Shown in pieces: positions 32,741 to 42,716 of a DNA stretch of 64,000 bases. The DNA is from Asticcacaulis benevestitus DSM 16100 = ATCC BAA-896 (GTDB lineage: Bacteria; Pseudomonadota; Alphaproteobacteria; Caulobacterales; Caulobacteraceae): positions 310,001 to 374,000 of the forward strand of contig NZ_AQWM01000002.1 in NCBI RefSeq assembly GCF_000376105.1. Reading direction: 5' to 3'. Every line of letters starts with the position of its first letter. Position 1 is the stretch's first letter. The translations under genes and the position numbers were made by a program. Under the pieces are notes generated by a model that was given only the letters and a program-made list of their open reading frames with translations, was not told where the DNA came from and searched no databases.

Positions 32741-33202
32741 CTATAGCGTGTAAACGACCGGTTGAAAGTTCTTAGCTTCGTCCTCGATAATCTTCGCTAT
32801 CACTTCCCAATCACCATTCGCCAGTCCTGCCCCGATTTTTGGAAAGGCGATGTAGGGCATGCTTTGTTGCGCCTTTGCCCATATATCAATGTCACGCATG
32901 ATTTGCCGCACGGCTTCATAGCTCACATAAACAACATTTGGATCACGCCCGTAAATCTCCTGCGTGACGGCATTAATGACAGTTCGCCCATCTGAGCAAT
33001 CGACCCATATAGACTGTCCTAAATCTAGCCGGTTACCTTGTTGCTCATAGGTTGAGCGATAGGCCTTGAAAGCTTCCGGGTATTTATTTTTAATGGGCAC
33101 CGCAATGCCCGCGCCCATTTTACCTAAAGCATTGCAACCCTGGCAAATAACGCGCTCAGGTGCCACGAGAAGGTCGCCCTGCTTATAGATTATGGCTGGC
33201 AT
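32741..33202 (-). CDS. macrodomain protein, ADP-ribose binding or hydrolase
   Basis: The 153-residue protein is a single macrodomain: YKQGDLLVAPERVICQGCNALGKMGAGIA and the late FPKIGAGLANGDW match TARG1/Poa1-like enzymes that bind ADP-ribose or remove it from proteins, DNA or phosphate esters. The TARG1 catalytic Asp is not at its usual place (GLDR is GLAN here), so hydrolysis is unsure. It is more AT-rich than its neighbours and sits alone between purU and infB, which suggests transfer. Roles in ADP-ribosylation or toxin-antitoxin defence are possible but unsupported by a partner gene. Confidence 0.8.
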   Translation of the reverse strand: MPAIIYKQGDLLVAPERVICQGCNALGKMGAGIAVPIKNKYPEAFKAYRSTYEQQGNRLDLGQSIWVDCSDGRTVINAVTQEIYGRDPNVVYVSYEAVRQIMRDIDIWAKAQQSMPYIAFPKIGAGLANGDWEVIAKIIEDEAKNFQPVVYTL

Positions 33203-33226
33203 TTGCGATCTCTAATCAAAAATTCG

Positions 33227-33254
33227 TGGGGTCGCAGACCCCACACCCCGTAAC
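33227..33254. repeat. family D palindrome before the macrodomain gene
   Basis: TGGGGTC-gca-GACCCCA is followed by CACCCCGTAAC. It lies between the infB terminator and the start of the macrodomain gene. Confidence 0.7.
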
Positions 33255-33285
33255 ACTCTCAGAAGCTCAAGCGAACTCAAACCCC

Positions 33286-33326
33286 AAAAAGCATTTGACC
33301 CGCACGAGGCGGGCCAAAGACTTTTT
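33286..33326 (-). terminator. infB terminator
   Basis: Pairing arms AAAAAG...TTGACCCGC and GCGGGCCAA...CTTTTT, with a T run on the minus strand, begin 6 bases after the infB stop. It isolates infB from the macrodomain gene. Confidence 0.88.
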
Positions 33327-33331
33327 GAAGA

Positions 33332-36300
33332 TTAAAGTGTGCGTTTGATTTCCTCGACCGTGAAGCACTCGATGAAATCGCCCTTCTTGAGATCGTGGAA
33401 GCCGTTGAAGGCCATACCGCATTCCTGCGACACCTGCACCTCGTTGACTTCGTCCTTGAAGCGCTTGAGCGTCGACAGAAGACCCATTTCCTGAATGACC
33501 ACATCGTCGCGGATGATCCGGATGCGCGCACCCTTCTGCATCTTGCCTTCCTTGACGATACAACCGGCCACCTTGCCGATCTTCGAGATATCGAAGACTT
33601 CGAGGATTTCGGCGTTACCGAGGAAGGTTTCGCGCTGGATCGGCGCCAGCATGCCAGACAGCACGCCCTTGATGTCGTCGATCAGATCATAAATGATGGC
33701 GTAGTAGCGGATCTCGACACCTTCACGCTCGGCCAGGTCACGCGCCTGCTTGGAAGCACGGACGTTGAAGCCGATGATCGGCGAACCGGAACCCTTGGCC
33801 AGTTGCACGTCGGATTCCGTTATGGCGCCGGCGGCCGAGTGAATGATGCGCGCACGCACTTCATCGGTGCCCAGTTTGTCCAGCGAACCGACAATGGCTT
33901 CGCCCGAACCCTGAACGTCCGACTTGATGATGAGCGGCAGTTCCTTGACCTTCTTGTCGGCCAGCTTGCTCATCATGTCGGTGAGCGAGACGGCGCCGAC
34001 AGGAGCCAGCGTCTTTTCACGACGGACACGTTCGCGGTACTCGGTGATTTCACGGGCGCGGGCGTCGTTTTCGACCACGGCGAAAGCTTCACCCGGATCG
34101 GGCGCGCCGTCGAGACCGAGGATCTCCACCGGCTCCGAAGGACCAGCTTCGCTCAGTTGCTCGTTACGCTCGTTGATCAGGGCGCGGACGCGACCGAACG
34201 ACGAACCGGCGACGACGATGTCGCCACGCTTGAGCGTGCCGCGCTTGACCAGAACGGTGGCCACAGGACCACGACCCTTGTCGAGCTTGGCTTCGATGAC
34301 GATACCTTCGGCTGTGCGGTCCGGATTGGCGCGCAGATCGAGCACTTCGGATTGCAGCAGGATGGCTTCGATCAGGTTGTCGAGACCGACGCGGGTCTTG
34401 GCCGAAACCTCAACCACCTGCGTGTCGCCGCCGAGCGCTTCCACGACGATTTCGTGTTGCAGCAGCTCGTTGATGATGCGCTCAGGCTTGGCGCCCGGCT
34501 TGTCCATCTTGTTGATGGCCACGATGATCGGCGTATGGGCCGAACGGGCGTGGTTGATGGCTTCGATCGTCTGCGGCATGACGCCGTCATCCGCCGCCAC
34601 CACCAGCACGACGATGTCCGTCACGTTGGCGCCACGGGCACGCATGGCCGAGAAGGCGGCGTGGCCCGGCGTATCGAGGAAGGTCACCTTTTCACCGGCT
34701 GGCAGGCGAACCTGATAGGCGCCGATGTGCTGGGTGATGCCGCCGGCTTCGCCAGACGCCACATCCGCCGAACGCAAGGCGTCAAGCAAGGACGTCTTGC
34801 CGTGGTCGACGTGACCCATGACGGCAACGACGGGCGGACGCGACACGGTGTCGTCCGAGTGGTCTTCGGCGTCGATGAAGCCTTCCAGAACGTCGGATTC
34901 CGACACGCGCTTGACGGTGTGACCAAATTCAGACGCCACCAGTTCGGCGGTATCGGTGTCGATCACGTCGTTGATCTTCAGCATCATGCCCTGACGCATC
35001 AGGAACTTGATGATATCGACGGCGCGCACGGCCATCCGGTTGGACAGTTCCTGCACGGTGATGATGTCAGGGATAATGACTTCGCGGGCCGTGCGGGCCT
35101 GCTCGGTCGTGTTGCCCTTGCGCTTTTCACGCTCACGTTCACGGGCGCGGCGGACCGAAGCCAGCGAGCGCATACGATCGGCGCTGCCCTCGTCGTCACC
35201 GACAACGGCTTGCAGGGTCAGGCGGCCTTCGCGGCGCTTGGGTTCGCCACGGGTCTGCGACACGGCCTTGGCGGCTGCGCCACCCTTGCCGCCACGCTTG
35301 CCGCGTGCGATTTCCTCGTCATCGATGGCCTTGCGTTGCTCGGGCGTCTTATTGACGGCACCGGTGGCGCCGCGCGTCGAGCGGATACGGTCGACTTCAG
35401 GCGCCGAAGGCGCATTGGCGGAAACGCCCTGGCCCGGACGCGGCGGACGCGGCGAGTTGACGTTGTAACGCACGGTTTCGCCACGATCGGCACGCGGGGG
35501 CGCATTCGGATCGCGCGGCGGGCGCGGTGCGTTCGGATCGCGCGGCGTGAACGGACGGTTCGGATCGCGCGGCGGACGCGGGGCGTTCGGGTCACGCGGG
35601 GTGAACGGACGATCGCCTTGCGGACGATCACCACGTGGCGCATCTGTGCGCTGGCCATCACGGGGTGGGTAAGGCGGGCGCGAGGTGTTCGGATCACGCG
35701 ACGGATAAGGCGTGCGTTCGCCGGTTGGGCGCGCATCGCTGCGCTGGCCCTGATAACCACCCTGCGGACGGTCACCCTGAGGGCGATCGCCTTGCGGACG
35801 ATCACCGCCCGGGCGTGCTTCAAAGCGCGGGGCGCGTTCGTTGCGGAAGGCGGGTTGTGCCGGTGCGGCCGGCTTGGGCGCTGGCGCTACGGGTTGCGGC
35901 GCCGAAGGCGTCACAGCCGGTGCAGGCGCGGCTTCGACACGCGCCTCAGCGGGAGCAGCCGTCGTAGGTTGCGGCGCTTGCGGCACAATGGTTGAGGCAG
36001 GCGTTGACGCTGGCGGCGGCGTCGGTGCGGCTTGCGCGGCAGCGGCGGCAGCCGCAGCGGTACGTGCAGCGGCAGCGCGAGCCTCGGCGGCCTTGCGTTC
36101 CTGTTCGGCGAGCGCGGCCTGCAGGGCGCGCTGACGGGCGTCCTGTTCTTCCTGACGCAGACCGCCGGCATTGCCGCCTTGCGGACGTTGCGACGACTGG
36201 GCCGGGCGCGGCGCCTGGGTCTGTTGCGGACGGTTTACCTCCGGCGCGGACGGACGGACGTGCTGGGGCTGACTGCCGGGAGCAGGCGCGCTGATGCGGC

Positions 36301-36448
36301 GCTTGGTTTCCACCACCACCGTCTTGGAGCGGCCATGGCTGAAGCTCTGCTTGACGGTGCCCGTCGAAACATTGCCGCCTACGCGCGGCTTCAGCGTGAG
36401 CGGTGCGCGCTCGCGTGGCTGGTCGTTATTCTTATCGTCGTCGCTCAT
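33332..36448 (-). CDS. infB: translation initiation factor IF-2
   Basis: IF-2 brings fMet-tRNA to the 30S subunit using GTP. The 1038-residue protein has a long variable N-terminal region, then IF2_N (about 455-515), the G domain with [21 protein letters not shown] and NKMDKPGA, and the C-terminal domains ending in the [14 protein letters not shown] type tail. The N-terminal region has an Ala/Pro-rich stretch (about 95-195), a GDRPQ tandem repeat and two copies of an 18-residue unit starting RPFTPRDPN. It ends the rimP-nusA-ylxR-infB operon; rbfA, which usually follows, is 25 kb away on the opposite strand. Confidence 0.97.
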   Translation of the reverse strand: MSDDDKNNDQPRERAPLTLKPRVGGNVSTGTVKQSFSHGRSKTVVVETKRRISAPAPGSQPQHVRPSAPEVNRPQQTQAPRPAQSSQRPQGGNAGGLRQEEQDARQRALQAALAEQERKAAEARAAAARTAAAAAAAAQAAPTPPPASTPASTIVPQAPQPTTAAPAEARVEAAPAPAVTPSAPQPVAPAPKPAAPAQPAFRNERAPRFEARPGGDRPQGDRPQGDRPQGGYQGQRSDARPTGERTPYPSRDPNTSRPPYPPRDGQRTDAPRGDRPQGDRPFTPRDPNAPRPPRDPNRPFTPRDPNAPRPPRDPNAPPRADRGETVRYNVNSPRPPRPGQGVSANAPSAPEVDRIRSTRGATGAVNKTPEQRKAIDDEEIARGKRGGKGGAAAKAVSQTRGEPKRREGRLTLQAVVGDDEGSADRMRSLASVRRAREREREKRKGNTTEQARTAREVIIPDIITVQELSNRMAVRAVDIIKFLMRQGMMLKINDVIDTDTAELVASEFGHTVKRVSESDVLEGFIDAEDHSDDTVSRPPVVAVMGHVDHGKTSLLDALRSADVASGEAGGITQHIGAYQVRLPAGEKVTFLDTPGHAAFSAMRARGANVTDIVVLVVAADDGVMPQTIEAINHARSAHTPIIVAINKMDKPGAKPERIINELLQHEIVVEALGGDTQVVEVSAKTRVGLDNLIEAILLQSEVLDLRANPDRTAEGIVIEAKLDKGRGPVATVLVKRGTLKRGDIVVAGSSFGRVRALINERNEQLSEAGPSEPVEILGLDGAPDPGEAFAVVENDARAREITEYRERVRREKTLAPVGAVSLTDMMSKLADKKVKELPLIIKSDVQGSGEAIVGSLDKLGTDEVRARIIHSAAGAITESDVQLAKGSGSPIIGFNVRASKQARDLAEREGVEIRYYAIIYDLIDDIKGVLSGMLAPIQRETFLGNAEILEVFDISKIGKVAGCIVKEGKMQKGARIRIIRDDVVIQEMGLLSTLKRFKDEVNEVQVSQECGMAFNGFHDLKKGDFIECFTVEEIKRTL
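35506..35621. repeat. 54-bp tandem repeat inside infB
   Basis: A 54-base unit containing TTCGGATCGCGCGG and GTGAACGGACG is repeated with few changes, encoding the [18 protein letters not shown] type units of IF-2. A shorter GDRPQ array lies at about 35760-35812. Such repeats can expand or contract by slippage. Confidence 0.8.
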
Positions 36449-36510
36449 CCGGCTGCTTACTAACCCTTATGAAATCCGACCAAAGTACCGGACTTCTGTT
36501 TCAAAAATAT

Positions 36511-36554
36511 ATCAGGGTTGTAACGTCTGACAAAGGCGTCAGCCGTCGCAACCC
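36511..36554 (-). promoter_or_regulatory. hairpin in the ylxR-infB intergenic region
   Basis: On the minus strand GGGTTG...CTGACG pairs with TCAG...CAACCC around a CCTTTG loop, 63-106 bases upstream of the infB ATG. It could be an RNA processing site or an mRNA-level control element. Confidence 0.4.
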
Positions 36555-36634
36555 TATCGAGCGGAGATCGTCACCGTGGCCGTAACAGTCAAGGCAGAGG
36601 AACTAACACTCGTCGTCGTGCGCTAAAAAAGCGC

Positions 36635-37360
36635 CTATGGCTCCGGTCTCCGGCCCCAGCCTTGCGGCACCAGGGGCTCAAATCCCGACAGTCTTTTCAT
36701 CTCTAAAGACCAACGCTGCACGCGCCGCCCCGACAGGAGTGCGACGTGTATGGCATTTTCTGTGCCTAAAGCCAAACTTAATTCGGCGTTACTAAAGCTT
36801 CCGCAAACGTTTGGCGAGGGGGTTTGCTGGCTGCCGGCGTATAAAATACGCTTGCGGCCGTCTTCCGAACCGTCCGAAGCTTCGATGATCCAGCCCGCCT
36901 TGCCCGATTTGACGGTGGCGAGCGCCTTTTCAAAGCCATTGACGATCCCGCCTTCACGACGCGCCAGACCGAGAAGATCAAGACAGCGGCGGCGTAACAG
37001 ATCATGGACCAAAGGTATGGTTTGGGGGTCGGCCTTCACCTGACGCTTGGCCGCACGGCTGAATATGTTCTTTTTCAGCGCGATTTCAAGGGCGGCACGG
37101 CTCGATTCGATCCACATGCCGCGTCCTGGCAGCTTGTGGGCGATATCCGGCGTAAGCACGCCTTCCGGCGACACGACAAAGCGCAGCAGGCCATCGGTGG
37201 TGACGGTCTTGCCGGTGGCGATATCGCGGCGTTGCAGGATGCGGCCCTTGGCGTCTTCGCACAGGACCGCATCCTCCGCCTCTTGATCAGAGGCGGAGCC
37301 GGTATCGGAGTCGATGTGGGTTAGTGGCGCGAACTCATTGTTCGGTGGTGGCGTCTGCAT
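36635..37360 (-). CDS. ylxR: YlxR (DUF448) and L7Ae-like RNA-binding protein
   Basis: The 241-residue protein is encoded between nusA and infB, the usual place for YlxR. It has a DUF448 domain (about 35-115, with LCEDAKGRILQRRDIATG, LRFVVSPEG and KLPGRGMWIES) and a following L7Ae/Gadd45-like domain (about 125-220, with LGLARREGGIVNGFEKA and LALGTENAIHVAL). The pair is thought to bind RNA and affect RNase P or transcription elongation. ATG 37360 overlaps the nusA stop by 26 bases, showing translational coupling. Confidence 0.92.
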   Translation of the reverse strand: MQTPPPNNEFAPLTHIDSDTGSASDQEAEDAVLCEDAKGRILQRRDIATGKTVTTDGLLRFVVSPEGVLTPDIAHKLPGRGMWIESSRAALEIALKKNIFSRAAKRQVKADPQTIPLVHDLLRRRCLDLLGLARREGGIVNGFEKALATVKSGKAGWIIEASDGSEDGRKRILYAGSQQTPSPNVCGSFSNAELSLALGTENAIHVALLSGRRVQRWSLEMKRLSGFEPLVPQGWGRRPEP

Positions 37361-39020
37361 CAGCTTCGCCCCCTTCCACTTCAAGATCGGTCACTTCAGC
37401 ATCTGCGTCGGCTGCGAGATCGCCCTCTTCGTAGGCTTCCTCAACCTCTTCCACGACCGGGGCTTCGATCCAGCCGGCCGCGATACGGGCGTTGAGAATC
37501 AGGTTTTCAGCGTCCGGCACCGACAGGTTGAACGATTCCAGCGCGCCGGGGACGCGCACGCGCTCGCCGCCCTTTTGCTCGAAGCCGCCACGGATTTCGT
37601 CGGTCGCCAGATCGGCGAGGTCTTCGATCGTCTTGACGCCGGCGACGCCGAGCGCCACGGCGATCGGCATGGTCACGCCCTGGATATCGAGCACGCCGTC
37701 CTCAACGCCCAGCTCCTTGCGCTTGGCATCCTGTTCAGCGGTTTCGCGTTCCAGGAAGTCACGGGCGCGGGCCTGCAGTTCGGACGCGGTGTCTTCATCG
37801 AAGCCTTCGATGACGGCGATTTCGTTTTCATCAACGAAGGCCAGGTCCTCGATCGAGGTGAAGCCTTCGGTGACCAGCAGTTGCGCGATGACTTCGTCGA
37901 CATCGAGCGCTTCCTGGAACAGGGCGGTGCGTTCGGCGAATTCCTTCTGGCGGCGCTCGGAGTCTTGCGACTCGGTGATGATATCGACCTGCCAGCCGGT
38001 CAGTTGCGAAGCGAGGCGAACGTTCTGGCCACGACGGCCGATGGCCAGCGACAGTTGTTCGTCAGGCACAACCACTTCGACGCGGTCTTCTTCTTCGTCG
38101 AGCACGACCTTCGACACTTCGGCCGGGGCCAGGGCGTTGACGATGAAGGTGGCCTCATCGGGCGACCACTGGATGATGTCGATCTTTTCGTTCTGCAGTT
38201 CGGCCACGACGGCCTGAACGCGCGAACCACGCATACCGACGCAGGCGCCGACCGGATCGATCGAGTTGTCATTCGACAGCACGGCCATTTTGGCGCGCGA
38301 ACCCGGGTCGCGGGACACCGACTTGATTTCGATCACGCCGTCATAGATTTCCGGCACTTCCTGCGCGAACAGCTTGGCCATGAAGCCGCCGTGCGCTCTG
38401 GAGAGCATGATCTGCGGGCCCTTGGTTTCGCGTCGCACGTCATAGATATAGGCGCGGATGCGATCATTGACCTGAAAGGCTTCGCGCGGGATCGACTGAT
38501 CGCGGCGCATAATGCCTTCGCCCTTGCCGAGATCGACAATGACATTGCCGTATTCGACGCGACGAACGGTGCCGTTGACGATATCGCCGACACGGTCCTT
38601 GAATTCTTCGTACTGATGCTCACGCTCGGCTTCACGCACCTTATGCGTGACGACCTGGCGGGCCATCTGGGTCTGGACGCGGCCCAGTTCGAACGGCGGC
38701 AGGATTTCGGAATATTCCTTGCCGGCGAAGGCTTCCTTGTCGTCCTTGAGCGCTTCGGTCAGCGACTTCTGGGCGTATTCGTTTTCCAGTTCCTCATCCG
38801 GCACCACGGTGACGTGGCGGGTGATGGTCATTTCACCGGACTTCGGATCGATGAAGACGCGGATGTCATGGTCGGCGCCGTAACGCGAACGGGCGGCCTT
38901 CTGGATCGCTTCCTCAATGGAGGCGATGACCACGGACTTGTCGATCGATTTTTCGCGCGCGACAGCCTCTGCAATTTGCAGCAGTTCCTGACGGTTGGCG
39001 CTGATACCGGTGAAGCTCAT
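37335..39020 (-). CDS. nusA: transcription termination/antitermination factor NusA
   Basis: NusA binds RNA polymerase and RNA to control pausing, termination and antitermination. The 561-residue protein has an N-terminal polymerase-binding domain (1-130), S1 (about 130-200), two KH domains (about 200-345, with [15 protein letters not shown] and [11 protein letters not shown]) and two acidic repeat regions (about 360-500). A long acidic tail ([15 protein letters not shown]) ends it. It sits in the rimP-nusA-ylxR-infB operon. Confidence 0.97.
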   Translation of the reverse strand: MSFTGISANRQELLQIAEAVAREKSIDKSVVIASIEEAIQKAARSRYGADHDIRVFIDPKSGEMTITRHVTVVPDEELENEYAQKSLTEALKDDKEAFAGKEYSEILPPFELGRVQTQMARQVVTHKVREAEREHQYEEFKDRVGDIVNGTVRRVEYGNVIVDLGKGEGIMRRDQSIPREAFQVNDRIRAYIYDVRRETKGPQIMLSRAHGGFMAKLFAQEVPEIYDGVIEIKSVSRDPGSRAKMAVLSNDNSIDPVGACVGMRGSRVQAVVAELQNEKIDIIQWSPDEATFIVNALAPAEVSKVVLDEEEDRVEVVVPDEQLSLAIGRRGQNVRLASQLTGWQVDIITESQDSERRQKEFAERTALFQEALDVDEVIAQLLVTEGFTSIEDLAFVDENEIAVIEGFDEDTASELQARARDFLERETAEQDAKRKELGVEDGVLDIQGVTMPIAVALGVAGVKTIEDLADLATDEIRGGFEQKGGERVRVPGALESFNLSVPDAENLILNARIAAGWIEAPVVEEVEEAYEEGDLAADADAEVTDLEVEGGEADADATTEQ

Positions 39021-39050
39021 GTGAGTTCCTTATTTATCGTCGTTGGCCCA

Positions 39051-39075
39051 CCGATTTGGTCGAAGATCAAATCGG
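39051..39075. promoter_or_regulatory. hairpin between rimP and nusA
   Basis: CCGATTTG-gtcgaagat-CAAATCGG is a perfect 8-bp stem about 31 bases upstream of the nusA ATG. No T run follows; it may be an RNA processing or stability element. Confidence 0.5.
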
Positions 39076-39106
39076 CAATACAGTTTAAATTGCGAAGAAA
39101 ATGAGC

Positions 39107-39724
39107 TTAGTCATTTTCATTTGCAGCGTCGTCTTCGAGGTCGTCTTCATCCTCGAAGTCGTCGTCATCAAAGTCTTCGTCTTCCAGATCATCTTCTTCA
39201 CCACGCGCAGCCTTGGCCTCGGCGCCGCGTTTCAGAAGTTCGTCATTGAGGATCAGCTTGGCCTCAACCACCCAGTCGAATGGCATGAGGGCGGTTTCGG
39301 CCTCACCTTCCAGGTCGATGGCGATATGATCATCCTCGATACCGGCCAGAATGCCACGGAAACGCTTGCGGCCCTCGGCGAGACGGTCGAGTTCGATACG
39401 GGCCTCAAGACCTTCATAGGTCTCGAAATCCTTCAGGCGGGTCAGCGGACGGTCGATACCGGGCGACGACACCTCAAGCGTGAACTCACCGGGAATGGGA
39501 TCGACTTCATCGATATAGGCGGAGATGGCGCGCGACAGGCGGGCGCACTGCGTCACATTGATATCGCCGTCGCTCTTGCGCTCGGCCATGATCTGGAGGA
39601 AGCGCGAACCGCCGGGATCACGTGAGCCTTGCAGGCGCACGCGGACGATATCGAGTTCCATCTCTTCAGCGAGCGGATCGAATACCTCAAGCAATTTGCG
39701 TTCTTCAGTGGTTTTGGCGCGCAA
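39107..39724 (-). CDS. rimP: ribosome maturation factor RimP
   Basis: RimP assists 30S assembly. The 205-residue protein has [47 protein letters not shown] and the [15 protein letters not shown] segment. The start is set at TTG 39724 (giving MRAKTTEER) because AAAGAAG lies 8 bases upstream and because the in-frame sequence further upstream forms a terminator hairpin. The last 30 residues are almost all Asp and Glu ([20 protein letters not shown]), an unusually acidic tail. It opens the nusA-infB operon. Confidence 0.9.
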   Translation of the reverse strand: MRAKTTEERKLLEVFDPLAEEMELDIVRVRLQGSRDPGGSRFLQIMAERKSDGDINVTQCARLSRAISAYIDEVDPIPGEFTLEVSSPGIDRPLTRLKDFETYEGLEARIELDRLAEGRKRFRGILAGIEDDHIAIDLEGEAETALMPFDWVVEAKLILNDELLKRGAEAKAARGEEDDLEDEDFDDDDFEDEDDLEDDAANEND

Positions 39725-39744
39725 TAGTTTGACTTCTTTAAGCA

Positions 39745-39780
39745 ATAAAAAAGGCGGCAGGCTCTGATGGCCGCCGCCGT
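39745..39780 (-). terminator. terminator immediately upstream of rimP
   Basis: On the minus strand GGCGGC-catcagagcct-GCCGCC is followed by T6 and ATT. It ends the upstream cytochrome-like gene transcript and sits about 20 bases before the rimP start, so readthrough could be regulated. Confidence 0.8.
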
Positions 39781-39860
39781 CGCCTTTCGGCAATCGGACA
39801 TGTTGGTGAGCTATATAGGCCTGCCATTCCCGTTTGCCAAGCGGAATTTCATGAGCGCCC

Positions 39861-40466
39861 TCAAAGCGGCCGCAGGTGTTGGTAATCTTCGGGTATGACC
39901 ACCGGATAGAGATGACCGGAATACATCATCAAAAGCAGGTAGGTCACGTAGCCGCCGATACCAACCGTGACGATCAGGAAGGCCCAGCCAATAGGCTTGT
40001 TGGACTTCTTGAAGATATCATAGAGAATGCAGCCCATATGGACGAACAGCGAGAAGACGCCGGCGCCATAGAAACCATAGGCGGCATAGGTATAGGGCGG
40101 GCTGAAACCGGCGGCGGCAAAGGTGAAATTGGTGTCGAGATTGAAAATGAGACGCGCCGCCGCGATCCAGCCGACATGGCCCAAAAGAAAGACAACCATG
40201 ATCAGGCCTGACGCCGCCTGAAGCTGATGGATGACATCTTTCTTCTTGGTCCAGATTTCGATGATCAGCGGGACGCCGGTCAGGATCTGCACGAAGAAGG
40301 CCAACAGCACCGCCATTTCCACCACCGGATGACGGTAAACCAGACGTGCGGCCTCGATAAATTGTTGATGCGCGTCGATACCCAGCAAACCGACAAAATG
40401 ATTGGCGAAGTGCAGGCATAGAAAGGCGAAGACAAAACCCGCCGAAACCTTATGCAACCGCTCCAT
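39861..40466 (-). CDS. cytochrome-b-like membrane protein (SdhC/FrdC-type fold)
   Basis: The 201-residue protein has about five membrane helices (near residues 7-26, 48-68, 83-104, 126-148 and 160-182). Histidines lie within or near them (HKVS, HFANHF, HPVVE, HVGWIAA, VHMGC), a pattern like the b-heme membrane anchors of succinate or fumarate reductase. No sdhA/B genes are nearby, so it is probably not a true succinate dehydrogenase subunit. It lies between trmB and rimP on the minus strand and ends at a terminator. Heme binding is inference. Confidence 0.6.
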   Translation of the reverse strand: MERLHKVSAGFVFAFLCLHFANHFVGLLGIDAHQQFIEAARLVYRHPVVEMAVLLAFFVQILTGVPLIIEIWTKKKDVIHQLQAASGLIMVVFLLGHVGWIAAARLIFNLDTNFTFAAAGFSPPYTYAAYGFYGAGVFSLFVHMGCILYDIFKKSNKPIGWAFLIVTVGIGGYVTYLLLMMYSGHLYPVVIPEDYQHLRPL

Positions 40467-40565
40467 ACGTCATCCCCCACATGAACAGGGTTAACGATGT
40501 CTTACTTTTTGCGGCTTGGCTAGGGCCTACATCACGCAGTTGTGAAAAGGCGATGTCAGTTTATC

Positions 40566-41255
40566 TTAACGGCGGTAGAAATCGAGGAACACCGGCGCGC
40601 AATCGCCCAGTTTCTTGACCTCATAGCGCGTGGTGACGTGATCCGCGGGCGGATTGTTCCAATCGGCGGGCGATCCGGCACGCCAGTCGAGATCGGGATT
40701 TGCCAGAAAGCGTTCCAGCGCCCAGTCGGCGTAATCGGCCCAATCGGTGGCGAACCGTACCGAACCGCCGGGTTTCAGGGCGCGCGCAAAGGTGGCAACG
40801 GTTTCCGGCTGGATAAAGCGGCGTTTGTTATGGCGCGCCTTCGGCCACGGGTCGGCAAACAGGATAAAGATACGGCTCAGGGCAGTATCCGGCAATTTAT
40901 CGAGCAGGGGACGTGCATCACCCGCCAGGATCAGCACGTTTTTCAGACCGCCGTCCTCGATATGGCGCAGCACCGAACCGACGCCATTCAGAAAGGGCTC
41001 ACAGCCTATGAAGGTCACGTCAGGGTGCTTCAAAGCCTGCGCCGCCAGATGTTCGCCGCCGCCAAAGCCGATTTCCAGCCAGATGTCACGGCCAGACGCC
41101 AGGGCCAGGGCCACACGCTCATCCGTGGCCTCAATCTCCGGCAGCAGGGTATCAAACAAAGTGGCCTGCAAGGGCTTGAGCTTGCGCGACTTGATCCGGC
41201 CGAACGAGCGCATAGGGCCCCATTCGGTCGGCGGCGTGGTGGTGTCTTCGGACAT
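40566..41255 (-). CDS. trmB: tRNA (guanine-N7)-methyltransferase
   Basis: TrmB methylates G46 in the variable loop of tRNAs using SAM. The 229-residue protein has the SAM-binding IWLEIGFGGGEHLAAQA, the GDARPLL and LFADPWPKARHNKRRF blocks, all typical. ATG 41255 is preferred over an upstream TTG. The metK terminator lies about 20 bases upstream. The order metK-trmB is common in alphaproteobacteria. Confidence 0.95.
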   Translation of the reverse strand: MSEDTTTPPTEWGPMRSFGRIKSRKLKPLQATLFDTLLPEIEATDERVALALASGRDIWLEIGFGGGEHLAAQALKHPDVTFIGCEPFLNGVGSVLRHIEDGGLKNVLILAGDARPLLDKLPDTALSRIFILFADPWPKARHNKRRFIQPETVATFARALKPGGSVRFATDWADYADWALERFLANPDLDWRAGSPADWNNPPADHVTTRYEVKKLGDCAPVFLDFYRR

Positions 41256-41273
41256 GAAACTCAAAACGTAAAA

Positions 41274-41304
41274 GAGGGGATTATACGCGCCGTATAACCC
41301 CCTC
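41274..41304 (-). terminator. metK terminator
   Basis: On the minus strand GAGGGGGTTATACG pairs with CGTATAATCCCCTC around a gcg loop and is followed by TTTTACG. It lies about 35 bases after the metK stop and before trmB. Confidence 0.85.
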
Positions 41305-41337
41305 GGTTCTATTTGCCAAAGCGAATTAGGCGTTCGC

Positions 41338-42510
41338 CTAGAATTCGGCCTTCAGGGCCTCGATCAGATCGGTGTTCTCCCAGGAGAAACCACCCTCGGC
41401 ATCGGGCGTGCGGCCAAAGTGACCATAGGCCGTAGTGCGCTCGTAGATCGGCTTATTGAGGCCGAGATGCGTGCGGATCGACTTCGGTGTCAGGCCGCCG
41501 ATGAGCTGCGGCAGAATCAGCTCCAGCTTTTCTTCATCGACCTGGCCGGTGCCGTGGGTATCAACATAGAAGGACAGGGGATGCGACACGCCGATGGCGT
41601 AGGAGACCTGAAGTGTGCACTTCTTCGCCAGACCAGCGGCCACGACATTCTTCGCCAGATAGCGCAGGGCATAGGCGGCCGAACGATCGACCTTGGTCGG
41701 GTCCTTGCCGGAGAAGGCGCCGCCGCCATGCGGGGCCGCGCCGCCGTAGGTGTCAACGATGATCTTGCGGCCGGTCAGGCCAGCGTCGCCGTCCGGGCCG
41801 CCAATGACGAAATTGCCGGTCGGGTTGACCAGCCACTCGGTCTCATCGGTCACCATGCCGGCGGGCAGGGCTTCGAGGGCGTAGGGTTTGATAATGGCTT
41901 CAACGTCCGAAGGCGTCAGGCCATCCTTATGCTGGTGCGATACCAGGATCTTGAGAATGCGCGACGGCTTGCCATTTTCATACTGGACGGTGACCTGGCT
42001 CTTGGCGTCCGGCTCGAGCGCGGTTTCGCCGGCGTGACGGGCGGCGGCCAGGCGCTTGAGGATGTTGTGCGACCATTGCAGCGGCGCCGAGGTCAGTTCC
42101 GCCGTTTCATCCGTGGCGTAACCGAACATGATGCCCTGATCGCCGGCACCTTCATCCTTGTTGTCGCTCGAATCGACGCCCTGCGCGATATCAGCCGACT
42201 GGGCGTGCAGGTGGCAGGCGTAATCGGCCATGGCCCAGTGGAAACCCTTTTGGGCGTAGCCGATATCCTTGACGGCGTGACGCACCTTGTCTTCCAGACC
42301 GGCGATGATTTCCTGGATCTGATCATCGCCGGCGCGGACTTCGCCGGCCAGAACGATGCGATTGGTCGTCACCAGGGTTTCACAGGCCACGCGCGCTTCG
42401 GGGTCACGGGCGAGAAAGGCATCGACCACGACGTCAGAAATACGATCAGCCACCTTATCAGGATGGCCTTCGGAGACGCTTTCGCTGGTGAAGATGTAGT
42501 TTGAGCGCAT
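41338..42510 (-). CDS. metK: S-adenosylmethionine synthetase
   Basis: MetK makes SAM from methionine and ATP. The 390-residue protein has the N-terminal [29 protein letters not shown] and the [19 protein letters not shown] signature. ATG 42510 has AGGAAG about 9 bases upstream. Its upstream region holds a TATAAT-like sequence and an inverted repeat that look like a repressor-controlled promoter; no SAM riboswitch structure is evident. Confidence 0.97.
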   Translation of the reverse strand: MRSNYIFTSESVSEGHPDKVADRISDVVVDAFLARDPEARVACETLVTTNRIVLAGEVRAGDDQIQEIIAGLEDKVRHAVKDIGYAQKGFHWAMADYACHLHAQSADIAQGVDSSDNKDEGAGDQGIMFGYATDETAELTSAPLQWSHNILKRLAAARHAGETALEPDAKSQVTVQYENGKPSRILKILVSHQHKDGLTPSDVEAIIKPYALEALPAGMVTDETEWLVNPTGNFVIGGPDGDAGLTGRKIIVDTYGGAAPHGGGAFSGKDPTKVDRSAAYALRYLAKNVVAAGLAKKCTLQVSYAIGVSHPLSFYVDTHGTGQVDEEKLELILPQLIGGLTPKSIRTHLGLNKPIYERTTAYGHFGRTPDAEGGFSWENTDLIEALKAEF

Positions 42511-42542
42511 GGGCGTGAACTTCCTAAACAATTTGGCATAAG

Positions 42543-42564
42543 CATATAAAGATATGTTTATATG
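42543..42564. promoter_or_regulatory. inverted repeat in the metK promoter, putative operator
   Basis: CATATAAA-gatatg-TTTATATG, a perfect 8-bp inverted repeat, lies 33-54 bases upstream of the metK ATG and about 10 bases downstream of a TATAAT sequence (42579-42574 on the minus strand). The position fits repression at the start site. SahR/SamR-type ArsR regulators control metK in several proteobacteria; assignment here is inference. Confidence 0.5.
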
Positions 42565-42655
42565 ATCAAGAAGATTATAACCTTAAAGTTCGCCATATCT
42601 TATTAAGACCCGCGCGGCCGGCCAAAATTCGCCCAAAAGGGGAACGCAGGGCAGC

Positions 42656-42688
42656 AAAAAGCCCCACCTTCGAAAAAGCGGGGCTTTT
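42656..42688 (-). terminator. terminator after the helix-turn-helix gene
   Basis: On the minus strand AAAAGCCCCG(C) pairs with GGGGCTTTTT around a CTTTTTCGAAGGT region. It separates the upstream regulator from metK. Confidence 0.85.
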
Positions 42689-42716
42689 GGTTTCAAACCA
42701 ATAGGTCAGATCCGTT

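Noticed and set aside
33395-35995. 866-codon plus-strand frame opposite infB
   Set aside because: infB is unmistakable; the opposite frame is Arg/Gly/His-rich low complexity typical of shadows.
37314-39104. 596-codon plus-strand frame opposite nusA
   Set aside because: nusA has all domains; this is a shadow frame.
39725-39793. Upstream TTG start of rimP adding 23 residues
   Set aside because: That segment forms the terminator hairpin of the preceding gene and the extra residues do not match RimP.
42511-42716. SAM riboswitch upstream of metK
   Set aside because: I could not find the conserved cores of SAM-II, SAM-V or SAM/SAH classes; an operator-like inverted repeat is better supported.
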